Below, piece by piece: positions 36,392-43,734 of a DNA stretch of 59,549 nt (positions are counted from its first letter, which is position 1; each line of letters opens with the position of its first letter). Made by a program: the position numbers and the translations under genes. This DNA is from Blastocatellia bacterium (GTDB lineage Bacteria; Acidobacteriota; Blastocatellia; RBC074). The stretch covers positions 1-59,549 of the forward strand of contig JAEUQN010000019.1 in assembly GCA_016789725.1 (NCBI GenBank), given 5' to 3'. Under the pieces are notes generated by a model, which did not search any database, was not told the DNA's origin, and saw nothing but the letters and a program-made list of their open reading frames with translations.

Positions 36392-37032
36392 ATTTACTTG
36401 CTGGCTATATTGGAACACTTGCTCAATGGATTGAGGAGCTTTCATTTTATCTCTTTGGATTGGTCATCGTCGCCGTTGCGATCATCTTGCTGCTGCGGGT
36501 CCTGGCGGATGTTTTTAAACTCAATCCGTTTGGGAAGTTTGCCTACTACACCACCAAACCCGCCAATCGGTTGATTGGTCACATGCGAAGCTCGCAGTTG
36601 TTTTATCCGCTCAAACGCGCCCTGGGATTCGATCCGGCGATTCTGATGGTTTTTTTTGCGACGGTGATTTTGTGCTATGTCCTTTACACCATCGTTGGCT
36701 ATCTGAATGTCGCCTTATGGGCGGTGGCTAATACCTTCATTCGCCTGGGCGCGGGCGATGTGGTCGGCGTCCTGCGTTATGTGATTGGCACAGTTCTTTT
36801 GATGGTGATGTTCTTCTTCTTATTTTTGATGACGGTAATTTTTATCAACAGTATTTTTGGTTTGCTGCGCAAATGGGTGGGTTTTGCTTACCGGCGCATT
36901 GGCCCGCTTCTGCAAATCTTTGAGCAGCGATTACCATTTCCAGGATTAGGTTTTTTGATTTTGTGGCTGGTGCTGACGTTCGTGGCGTATGCGGTGCAGT
37001 TGACCTTGTTGTTTGATTTGCGAAGGGTATGA
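36388..37032 (+). CDS. yggT: YggT-family membrane protein
   Basis: A 214-residue integral membrane protein with the two YggT repeats, each a helix followed by a loop such as NPFGKFAYYTTKPANRLIGH and then hydrophobic stretches (ILMVFFATVILCYVLYTIVG, VLLMVMFFFLFLMTVIFI). It is in the neighbourhood normal for yggT, between yggS and yggU, with 4-base overlaps on both sides. Its function is linked in the literature to osmotic or cell-envelope roles but not settled. Confidence 0.85.
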   Translation: MNLLAGYIGTLAQWIEELSFYLFGLVIVAVAIILLLRVLADVFKLNPFGKFAYYTTKPANRLIGHMRSSQLFYPLKRALGFDPAILMVFFATVILCYVLYTIVGYLNVALWAVANTFIRLGAGDVVGVLRYVIGTVLLMVMFFFLFLMTVIFINSIFGLLRKWVGFAYRRIGPLLQIFEQRLPFPGLGFLILWLVLTFVAYAVQLTLLFDLRRV

Positions 37033-37334
37033 TTCGCTTTACCGTCGAGGGTGATAGGATCACCTTCACAGTACGCGCTCAGCCTCGCGCCACCAAAAGC
37101 AGTATTGTGGGCGAGGTCGAAGGCGCACTCAAAATCAAACTGGCTGCGCCTCCGGTTGATGGTGCCGCCAACGAAGAGTTAATACGATTCCTGTCTAAAT
37201 TCTTTTCCGTCCCGCGCCGCAATCTCTCTATTCTTTCCGGTGAGACTGCCAAAACCAAAATCATTCGGATGTACGGATTCACAGGCCAGCAATTTGAAGC
37301 CTCTCTCGCGCCTCACCTGACACCTGACACCTGA
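37029..37334 (+). CDS. yggU: YggU/DUF167-family protein
   Basis: A 101-residue protein of the DUF167 family: FTVRAQPRATKSSIVGEVEG, LKIKLAAPPVDGAANEELIR, FLSKFFSVPRRNLSILSGET. The function is unknown. The final residues (HLTPDT) and the stop codon are encoded by a tandem repeat of CACCTGA (37314-37340, about four units), so the native C-terminus may have been altered. Confidence 0.9.
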   Translation: MIRFTVEGDRITFTVRAQPRATKSSIVGEVEGALKIKLAAPPVDGAANEELIRFLSKFFSVPRRNLSILSGETAKTKIIRMYGFTGQQFEASLAPHLTPDT

Positions 37335-37340
37335 CACCTG
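37314..37340 (+). repeat. Seven-base tandem repeat (CACCTGA, nearly four units)
   Basis: Three full units of CACCTGA and a fourth of CACCTG. The unit length is not a multiple of three; one of the TGAs serves as the yggU stop. Confidence 0.9.
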
Positions 37341-37345
37341 TCTCA

Positions 37346-37699
37346 TCAAGCTGCCACTTCCCAATGTTGCAAGCGACTTTCCTTTGCTTCTTCGATGAAC
37401 TCTGCGAGCGTGGCTTTGGTGGTTTCACTCAAGCCGATGAATTCCACGGCGCATCCGACTTTAGGTTGGCTGTAAACCACCTCGGCGTCAATCACCAAAT
37501 ATTCTTTCGCCGCATTGATTGGCAGGCGGATTTTCAATCGTGCTCCTTTCGCAATCTCAGTCAGCGTATTGAAATAAAGCCCGTGAATATTGATGTCTCG
37601 CGTTTGGGCGACGCCAACGCCTTCAATTCCGTCGCAGAATAAATCCAAAATCAATTGATGACGCAACGAACGTCGCCGCTCGGTAGTAGGAACTTCCAT
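37346..37699 (-). CDS. PilZ-domain protein
   Basis: A 117-residue protein consisting of one PilZ domain. The c-di-GMP-binding signature is visible as RRRSLRHQL near the N-terminus and TRDINIHGLYF (the DxSxxG-type motif, here D-I-N-I-H-G, with Asn for Ser). It may bind cyclic di-GMP and affect motility or surface behaviour; no output domain is present. Start at ATG 37699 with AAAGGC 7 bases upstream; a longer frame opens at 37783 but lacks homology. Confidence 0.82.
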   Translation of the reverse strand: MEVPTTERRRSLRHQLILDLFCDGIEGVGVAQTRDINIHGLYFNTLTEIAKGARLKIRLPINAAKEYLVIDAEVVYSQPKVGCAVEFIGLSETTKATLAEFIEEAKESRLQHWEVAA

Positions 37700-37917
37700 A
37701 CAAAATGCCTTTCGTGGAATGACAATGCCTGGGGCGGCAGAGTGGGCTGGGTCGCAAGGCATCATAGCACAACTGATTTTCACAAAACTCTGACGAATTG
37801 CTGATAGGTTTGCTCTCAGCGGTCAGGAACTTTACTCGGAATATACCCGAAAACCAACCTGCCAGAATCATCTCCTGGCTCTTCAAATCATTTTCCATCG
37901 TGCTTATACTGTGGAAT

Positions 37918-38730
37918 ATGAAGCGACAATTATTCTTGCTGATTTTGCCCCTGATTTCCTTATCCTCCACGCTGCTGGCACAAACCAAGCCGGCTGTTGT
38001 GGCGCATCGCGGTGGCGCAAAAGAATTCACGGAAAACACGGTCGCCGCCTTTCAGCGCGCGGCTAAGCTGGGCGCGATTGCGATTGAAACCGATATTCGT
38101 TTGACGAAGGATGGCGTGGTTGTGATTTATCACGACGATCACGTAGGCCGTGTGGAAGGGATGCCCTTTGGGACGAAAGGTCCGCTCGTGGCTGATGTGA
38201 CGTATGCGGAAATGACGGCCAAATCGCTCAAAGCGGTGGGCGAGGACGCTGGCGGACGCAAAATTCCGACGTTTCAGGAAGTGCTGGACAACGTGCCAAC
38301 CGTTTTGCTTAACGTTGAACTCAAACGATGTCCCCGCTTCGATGAACTCGTAGACAAAACGATTGCCATCCTGAAAAACCATCCGGCGATGGAACGGGTT
38401 GTGCTGGAACCACCGGACATTCCGACGGCGCAAAAGTTCCGCACGGCGTTTGGTCCCAAGCTCAAACTCCATATCAATCCGGGCTACGATTCATCCTTGC
38501 CGTATGAGGAATCGGTCAAAAAAGTGATCGCGTTCAAGCCGCATTCGCTTTCGATTTCCTACAAAAAACTCTCGTGGGAAATCGTTGACCTCGCACATAA
38601 AGGTGGCGTCGAAGTCTGGGTCTGGACGGTGGACGATCCCCGCCTTGCGCAGGTTGCGGCCTGGCTTGGCGCAGATGCGGTCAAAACTGACAAGCCGACG
38701 ACACTGTTGGAGCTTTTCAATAAGAAATAG
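37918..38730 (+). CDS. Glycerophosphodiester phosphodiesterase, exported
   Basis: A 270-residue TIM-barrel enzyme that hydrolyses glycerophosphodiesters to glycerol-3-phosphate and an alcohol. Signal peptide: MKRQLFLLILPLISLSSTLLA. The catalytic signature is H30-R31-G in VVAHRGGAKEFTEN, E57 and D59 in AIAIETDIRLTKDG, and H72 in YHDDHVGR. Start at ATG 37918, which opens at the signal peptide; upstream in-frame codons overlap the intergenic region and add 40 residues of no known type. Confidence 0.92.
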   Translation: MKRQLFLLILPLISLSSTLLAQTKPAVVAHRGGAKEFTENTVAAFQRAAKLGAIAIETDIRLTKDGVVVIYHDDHVGRVEGMPFGTKGPLVADVTYAEMTAKSLKAVGEDAGGRKIPTFQEVLDNVPTVLLNVELKRCPRFDELVDKTIAILKNHPAMERVVLEPPDIPTAQKFRTAFGPKLKLHINPGYDSSLPYEESVKKVIAFKPHSLSISYKKLSWEIVDLAHKGGVEVWVWTVDDPRLAQVAAWLGADAVKTDKPTTLLELFNKK

Positions 38731-38802
38731 CGACAGAATGGAGAGGGTTTTCAAGCAGAGTGAGCAAGAAATTTTCCTGTTCATCCTGACTGAAATCACC
38801 TA

Positions 38803-39375
38803 TCAATCCTGTTTGGGTTTGCGTCGAAGACCGGCTGCCAGTCCTGCCAATCCACTGCCCAACAATAACAGGGTCGCAGGTTCAGGAATCGGAGCGCCCG
38901 GCACATTCAGATTGAAGTTTCCTTTGCTGGTATATGCCGAAGTTGCAAAATTTTGCAGCAACTCTTCTGCCCCTGTACCGATTGCGCCTTTAAAAATCCC
39001 CATTCCGCCCAGAATTGTATAGCTCAGCACGTAGCGGGCGATGCCGTTTGCATCTACCGGAAAGATTGAACCTGTAAACGTTCCCACGAGTTTATCGCCG
39101 CCTCCGAAGTTGATGATGAAGTCGCCTTTGTTGGGCGCGGAGCCATTGCTGCCAATCACCGTCAGATCAATGACTCCGTTTGACATGTACTTGAACACAC
39201 CTTGCGAGGAATCGTAAATCCCCATCGCCTGAAATTTGATCGAAGTGACGATTGGCCCTTTAAAATCAAGGTTGCCGTTGCCATTGAAATCAAATTTGAT
39301 GGGATCGGCTTGCGTCGCCGTGGTAGCGAAAAACAAACTCAGACAAACGAGGCAAAGAACTCTTAACCGAGACAT
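38803..39375 (-). CDS. PEP-CTERM sorted secreted protein
   Basis: A 190-residue exported protein. Signal peptide MSRLRVLCLVCLSLFFATTATQA; mature beta-rich domain (IKFDFNGNGNLDFKGP, GGDKLVGTFTGSIFPVD); C-terminal sorting signal PIPEPATLLLLGSGLAGLAA followed by Arg-rich GLRRKPKQD, the PEP-CTERM motif read by exosortase. The cargo is likely anchored to or released at the cell surface. No exosortase gene is in this window. An eroded ACAGGATT-type sequence overlaps the 3' end (about 38775-38815). Confidence 0.88.
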   Translation of the reverse strand: MSRLRVLCLVCLSLFFATTATQADPIKFDFNGNGNLDFKGPIVTSIKFQAMGIYDSSQGVFKYMSNGVIDLTVIGSNGSAPNKGDFIINFGGGDKLVGTFTGSIFPVDANGIARYVLSYTILGGMGIFKGAIGTGAEELLQNFATSAYTSKGNFNLNVPGAPIPEPATLLLLGSGLAGLAAGLRRKPKQD

Positions 39376-39502
39376 AGATTTCCTTCCGCTGCTGAAGACA
39401 GCACGATACTGTCACAGCTAAATTGTGATGATGGAGGTGAGGTTGCCGACTCTGAAGACCTCGCGCTCGTGAACAAATTGAAGCATGAACAGGTACGCGG
39501 CT

Positions 39503-40042
39503 TTACCCGGAAGTGGATTTTCTGCGGCGGGATTTTTTTCGTTTGATGATGAGAGTCTCTGCCTCGGTAGGTGAACCCAGAGTTGAAATCGTGTGAAACC
39601 CCTCGTCGGTTAAGGTTCCTAAAGCTTTTTGCAGATCGGCATATTGCTGAAGAATTATGTCGGGCGGCACGACACGATGCCCCCGCTGCGCATTGCGATG
39701 GAGACAACTCTCCAGGTCGAAATTGAGTACGACCGCGACCGCCGGAATGCGATGTTCTCGCGCTAAGGCCAGCAATTGCGCCCGGGCTTCACGTTGCACA
39801 TTGGTCGCATCAATGACCGTGAGCTTGTGATAAGTCAAACGGCTGGCCGCGATCAAATGCAAAATTTCAAACGCTTGCTGATTGACCGTCTGATTATTTT
39901 CCTCATCGCTTACCAACGCACGACAATGATCGGACGAAACAATTTCGGTCGGCAAAAAATGCTGGCGCGCAAACGTAGATTTGCCAGCACTCGCCACACC
40001 AATCAAGGCGACCAAAGAAGGATCAGGAAGCGTAAGTTTCAT
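39503..40042 (-). CDS. Pnkp-like P-loop kinase
   Basis: A 179-residue P-loop kinase. The Walker A motif is GVASAGKST after LPDPSLVALI; SSDHCRALVSDEENNQTVN and LTVIDATNVQREAR match the kinase domain of bacterial Pnkp (polynucleotide 5'-kinase of the Pnkp/Hen1 RNA repair system), and HRNAQRGHRVVPPDIILQQ is the lid region. It stands alone; ligase and phosphatase domains are absent. The product could be a polynucleotide, sugar or nucleotide kinase. Basic tail KRKKSRRRKS. A functional tie to the RlaP pair 13 kb away is speculative. Confidence 0.75.
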   Translation of the reverse strand: MKLTLPDPSLVALIGVASAGKSTFARQHFLPTEIVSSDHCRALVSDEENNQTVNQQAFEILHLIAASRLTYHKLTVIDATNVQREARAQLLALAREHRIPAVAVVLNFDLESCLHRNAQRGHRVVPPDIILQQYADLQKALGTLTDEGFHTISTLGSPTEAETLIIKRKKSRRRKSTSG

Positions 40043-40060
40043 GCAGGCATGTTTACCGAT

Positions 40061-40213
40061 TCAACGAGCGGTTGTCACCTGAGAATTGCGCTTGTATCCA
40101 TCTGCTCTGTTAAGAATTTGCACCAGACCGTCTCGGATTTCAGGACGGTCTTCAATGATCGCAACGCGAATGGCTGAGGACGCGATTGGATTGTAGGTAG
40201 TTCGCTCAATCAC
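40061..40213 (-). pseudogene. Remnant of a NarL-type response regulator (receiver N-terminus only)
   Basis: Read from a GTG at 40213, the first 50 codons give ASSAIRVAIIEDRPEIRDGL and VQILNRADGYK. This aligns with the N-terminus of the regulator at 40647-41081 (ASAIRVVLIEDHPDLSDRL, LLNDQDGYA), including flanking residues. It then runs into a TGA at 40061-40063. The remaining receiver and HTH are absent, and a palindrome lies upstream. It is best read as a decayed duplicate of the neighbouring regulator or of a cousin. Confidence 0.75.
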
Positions 40214-40341
40214 AAGAAAGTGATCTCTGATAGTGTGAAATTTATGACCTTACTCCAAGCTGTTTCAGCAATGCCATTTGGTCAATCGCTAATGTTGCGT
40301 GGTCAGCTTTCCGAAAAGATTTCACCAGAATCTCTTAATTT

Positions 40342-40441
40342 ATATTGGCTGTATTTGGAGTGGTACGACACAGCTAAGCTTAACGTAGGCAATAAACAAA
40401 AAAGCTTAACCGTGCCGTACCACTCCAAATACAGCCAATAT
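40342..40441. repeat. MITE-like palindrome with 26-base perfect arms
   Basis: Arms 40342-40367 (ATATTGGCTGTATTTGGAGT...) and 40416-40441 are perfect reverse complements, with pairing continuing imperfectly inward (TAAGCTT on both sides). Total length is 100 bases. No match to the other repeat types in the window. It lies between the regulator remnant and the damaged regulator. An 86-codon frame spans it and is not credible as a gene. Confidence 0.92.
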
Positions 40442-40503
40442 GCAGAAAACAAACTTGCAAGAATTCTCACTGAGGGATGAGATTGTGGGGGCATGAGCCT
40501 TTT

Positions 40504-40628
40504 CTGTCACCACCTGTTTAGGTGGTCAATTTACTTTTTTTACGCGGATTGAACGGTACTTCCACTTGTACCAAGGTGCCACCGCTATTCTTCCCCGAAA
40601 GACTGATTGCCTGTCACCACTTGTTTAG
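40504..40628. repeat. Pair of direct repeats, CTGTCACCAC(C/T)TGTTTAG
   Basis: The motif occurs at 40504-40521 and 40611-40628. The first copy is also a hairpin (ACCACC-TGTTTA-GGTGGT, 40509-40526). They lie beyond the stop of the damaged response regulator and could be a protein-binding site, terminator arms on the other strand, or a target-site relic. Nothing else is seen between 40442 and 40646. Confidence 0.6.
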
Positions 40629-40646
40629 ATAGGAAATAGCATTTTT

Positions 40647-41081
40647 TCAGACCAAATGATTCTTCAGCGCCTTGGCAACGGCTTCGGCTTTGGAATGGAC
40701 ATCCAGCTTGTCGTAGATATGCCGGATGTGAAAAGACACCGTATTCAAGCTCACGCCCAACGTTACTGCGATGCCCTTGTAGCTGCTGCCTGCGACCAGC
40801 ATTTTCAACACACGCGTTTCGTGCGGCGTCAGGTTGTATTCATTTTTCAGCAGCGGCAATCGCTTCACCAACAGTACTGCGTTGATCTTCGCTTCAATTT
40901 CCAATACGCCACGAATTTGTTCCACTGCTTGCTCAATCGAACCGTAACTGCCCATATAGGCATAACCATCCTGATCGTTCAGCAAACCGCTCAAACGGTC
41001 GGACAAATCAGGATGGTCTTCGATCAAAACAACCCGAATGGCTGAGGCGGCTGATATGGATTTTGCGTGTATATCTGACAT
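40647..41081 (-). CDS. NarL-type response regulator with internally deleted receiver domain
   Basis: A 144-residue protein. Residues 14-57 are the receiver start (ASAIRVVLIEDHPDLSDRL, then GSYGSIEQAVEQI). The sequence then jumps to what looks like the end of helix alpha5 and the linker (RGVLEIEAKINAVLLVKRLP) and the HTH domain (NLTPHETRVLKMLVAGSSYK, LGVSLNTVSFHIRHIYDKL). About 65 residues containing the phosphoacceptor aspartate, the Thr/Ser switch and the Lys are missing, so it cannot be controlled by phosphotransfer in the usual way. It may bind DNA constitutively. Start at ATG 41081, the only one near the receiver. Confidence 0.8.
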   Translation of the reverse strand: MSDIHAKSISAASAIRVVLIEDHPDLSDRLSGLLNDQDGYAYMGSYGSIEQAVEQIRGVLEIEAKINAVLLVKRLPLLKNEYNLTPHETRVLKMLVAGSSYKGIAVTLGVSLNTVSFHIRHIYDKLDVHSKAEAVAKALKNHLV

Positions 41082-41095
41082 GGGAGCCGTCTTTT

Positions 41096-41161
41096 GTTCA
41101 GAGTTCACGCTTCGGCGTGCGAACACTCGTAGGAACACACGCTGAAGCGTGAACTCTGAAC
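41096..41161. repeat. Inverted repeat, GTTCAGAGTTCACGCTTC type
   Basis: Arms 41096-41119 and 41138-41161 pair in 23 of 24 positions with an 18-base spacer. It lies just upstream of the damaged response regulator, between it and the divergent 638-residue protein gene, and so occupies the place where its promoter should be. Confidence 0.9.
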
Positions 41162-41315
41162 GTTGAAATCACAGCCTACCGAAAACGGTGTTCGCTGACC
41201 GTGTGAATTTCGGAAATTGCAGGTGGAATGGCTGGACTTGAGATGCTTCTCTGATTAAGCTGCTGGCGGCCTAGAAAACATTTATTCCACGCTGCTCAGA
41301 ATCGAACGAACACGA

Positions 41316-43232
41316 ATGACAGACGAACGGTTGACGCTGGCGTATCAGCTTGCTTATTTCATTCACGGTGATCCGATCATTGCCAAACGCATTGCTTTTG
41401 CGGCTTTGGAAAAGCTGGAAACGGCGATCCTGGCGCAGGACAAACGGCTGTATTACTCCGGCAAACGGAACAAGGTTTCCATGCCGGAATTACACCTGCT
41501 GCAACGGCTTGTTTATGCGGAATCGGAAGGCGAAGAACGACGTCGGGAACAGCAGGGTGCAATCAATGAACGCGCATTGCTGAAACACTTCATCAAACAT
41601 CTGGTGAAGCTGACAGTGCGGCGCAATTCGTTGCATGTGGCGGTTGGGTTGAGTCGGTTGTTGCATCATTACACGACGGCGGAGGCGATGGCGCTCTACA
41701 GCCTGATTCTGCAAGACCCGGCGCGGGTCGCAGCAGAAGATTACTTCCGCTCGCGCAAGAAAATGTTGCTGGCGGAATTGAAAACGCGCTTCGGAGATTT
41801 GTTGGCGACAACGCGCGGGCCACGCGGCGAAGAGCGATTCGTCACGCATGAACAGCCGCAACCGTTTATTGCCCTAGTGCGCGAATGCCTGCTTGCCTTT
41901 ACACCGTGGCGCACGCCGTGTCCGCTGCCTGAGCGTTTTGATCTGGCGAACGGGAATGCACCGCCACTCTCTTTTACCGGATCAGACCCAGATGAAGAAC
42001 ATGCCATCGAAATCAATCGGATGCACGCGCTGTTGCATCCGCCGTGTTTGGCGAACCTCACGGATGTTTTGCAACAGGCTGCGCCCGACGAACAGTTGGC
42101 GATTCCGCGCTTTTTTATGACTTCGCGCCACGATGATAATTCCCCGGATGACGATACTCCGCCACGACGCGATGCGGCGTTGGATGAAGCCGCGCAGCAG
42201 GATTTGCAACAGCATTTGCAGGATCGTGCGCGTCGCCGCAAATTCTCGCCTGCTGGCTTGCTGCTGTTTGTGGCGGACGGCCACATCGTCGCGCAACTGG
42301 ATTTGCACGAAGCTTGCGCTAGTCAGTTTTCGCTTCCAGCGAACACCGAATTTCTGGAAGTTCGCACCCGCGACGACGAAGGCGAATTTGTGTTGGCGAC
42401 CTGTCCGTTGCAATACAACGAAGACGATCAGGTCGTCTCGCAGCAGCAACAATTCACGCTTGAAGGTGGTCAACAAATCGCCCTTACTTTCAGCCCCGCC
42501 CCCAATGGCACTGAGGTCGCTTTCACCTATCACGAAACGAAATTGCCGCGTGCGCTGCGGCTATTATGGCAACAACAACGATTTGGTGTCTCGTGGTGGA
42601 AGCCCGCGTTGCTGGTCGCATTGTTCGCGCTGCTACTCGGTGGTATAAGCTTTTTCTTCTGGCAGCCACAGCCCAGACCGCAGATGGTAAAACAAACATC
42701 GCCGACCGTTGCGCCCGTGCCGAGCGTCACTTCGTCACCGAGCGCAACGCCGTCGCCGTCACCGAGCGTGATCGCCCCCACGCCTGCACGACCAGACGAC
42801 AACGTGATTGCCAGAGACATTCGCGCCCGCGCTACGTCACCGACCGAAAGCCTGACGCGCGGTGAACGCGAATCCGGCGTGGAGGCTTTGTTGACAGGGC
42901 AAAAGCTGTATCTCGAAGTCAGCGGCGGCGAGCCAATGCGCCAGACGTTGACCACCGCTTTGCAGCAACGCTTGCAGGCGAACGGCAAACTGCAATTGAC
43001 TGCCGCCCCCGAGGCAGCGGAAGTGGCCTTGAAAGTGACGATTCAATCCAATGCCAAGGCCGAACGCATCACCGTCTTGGCGCGCATTGTGAATGCTGAC
43101 GGCAAAGTGATTTGGCCGCTCACGCCCAATACACGCGGACGCGAGTACGTGGGATTCCGCGAAAATGTCGCCGCGACCTTGACCCGCGACTTAGTCCGCG
43201 AGTTTGGGCAAATGAGACGCAACCGAAAGTAA
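41316..43232 (+). CDS. Unrecognised membrane-anchored protein preceding the CHAT gene
   Basis: A 638-residue protein I cannot assign. Residues 1-150 are helical and charged (LAYQLAYFIHGDPIIAKRIA) and faintly recall the start of ECF sigma factors. Residues ~230-310 are rich in Asp/Glu and Gln. Residues ~310-410 look beta-rich (SPAGLLLFVADGHIVAQLDL). A membrane helix lies at ~427-449 (WWKPALLVALFALLLGGISF), then a Pro/Ser/Thr linker, then an extracytoplasmic domain (EAAEVALKVTIQSNAKAERI) resembling small secretin/NTF-like modules. It is read in the same direction as the TPR-CHAT gene 500 bases downstream, and likely works with it. Confidence 0.6.
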   Translation: MTDERLTLAYQLAYFIHGDPIIAKRIAFAALEKLETAILAQDKRLYYSGKRNKVSMPELHLLQRLVYAESEGEERRREQQGAINERALLKHFIKHLVKLTVRRNSLHVAVGLSRLLHHYTTAEAMALYSLILQDPARVAAEDYFRSRKKMLLAELKTRFGDLLATTRGPRGEERFVTHEQPQPFIALVRECLLAFTPWRTPCPLPERFDLANGNAPPLSFTGSDPDEEHAIEINRMHALLHPPCLANLTDVLQQAAPDEQLAIPRFFMTSRHDDNSPDDDTPPRRDAALDEAAQQDLQQHLQDRARRRKFSPAGLLLFVADGHIVAQLDLHEACASQFSLPANTEFLEVRTRDDEGEFVLATCPLQYNEDDQVVSQQQQFTLEGGQQIALTFSPAPNGTEVAFTYHETKLPRALRLLWQQQRFGVSWWKPALLVALFALLLGGISFFFWQPQPRPQMVKQTSPTVAPVPSVTSSPSATPSPSPSVIAPTPARPDDNVIARDIRARATSPTESLTRGERESGVEALLTGQKLYLEVSGGEPMRQTLTTALQQRLQANGKLQLTAAPEAAEVALKVTIQSNAKAERITVLARIVNADGKVIWPLTPNTRGREYVGFRENVAATLTRDLVREFGQMRRNRK

Positions 43233-43362
43233 CTTGTAATACTGAGCTATAGTTTTTGTTTTTGAGAAGAAGGTTTTCCGAAACTGTCCCGTAGCGTTCC
43301 TTGCACCTGTCCGCGGCAATGATGGTCATTGAAAATTAGATTCGGCAATCCTGCCCCTTGCG

Positions 43363-43515
43363 GACTGGAGCGCAAGCGTCCTCGCTTGCCGCGCGAGTGC
43401 AACGAAGCGTGTGAGACTGGGCGAGGAAAGCGGTTGAGCTTGAGCGAATTGGCTCGCCATCGCATTTGCCTCGCTCGCGCTCGCACGGGCAAGCGAGGAC
43501 GCTTGCGCTCCAGTC
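43363..43515. repeat. Inverted repeat with 28-base perfect arms, GGAGCGCAAGCG type
   Basis: Arms 43363-43390 and 43488-43515 are exact reverse complements (beginning GACTGGAGCGCAAGCGTCCT). The intervening ~97 bases hold GC-rich sequence with no gene. Together with the element at 43577 it fills the 500-base gap 43233-43734 in front of the CHAT gene. Confidence 0.92.
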
Positions 43516-43576
43516 AGGAGGGCCGCAGAATTGGAAAATCTTTTTCTTGATCTCGATAGAGAGATTCTCCGTGGGA

Positions 43577-43672
43577 GCGCGAAGCGTTTGGAGTGCTGCG
43601 GCTCGACGTAGCTTTGGAATGGCTCAAATACAAAAGCGACGTCGAGACCGTCGCACTCCAAACGCTTCGCGC
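43577..43672. repeat. Inverted repeat, GCGCGAAGCGTTTGGAGTGC type
   Basis: Perfect 20-base arms (43577-43596 and 43653-43672), extended inward with a few mismatches (GGCTCGACGTAGCTTT against GGTCTCGACGTCGCTTTT). It lies 60 bases upstream of the CHAT gene. Confidence 0.9.
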
Positions 43673-43734
43673 CCATCAGAAATCCCTTTTCTTGCAACCT
43701 ATCATCGTGCCGGGTTCGTGTGAGGAGCGCTACT

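Noticed and set aside
40220..40480. An 86-codon frame on the + strand
   Set aside because: It runs straight through both arms of the palindrome at 40342-40441 and matches no family; coding is very unlikely.
41316..43232. ECF sigma factor for the gene before CHAT
   Set aside because: Only the first helices are faintly similar; region 4 is absent and the protein has a membrane helix and an outer domain.
43329..43723. Small frames in the gap before the CHAT gene
   Set aside because: They are translations of the two inverted repeats at 43363-43515 and 43577-43672.
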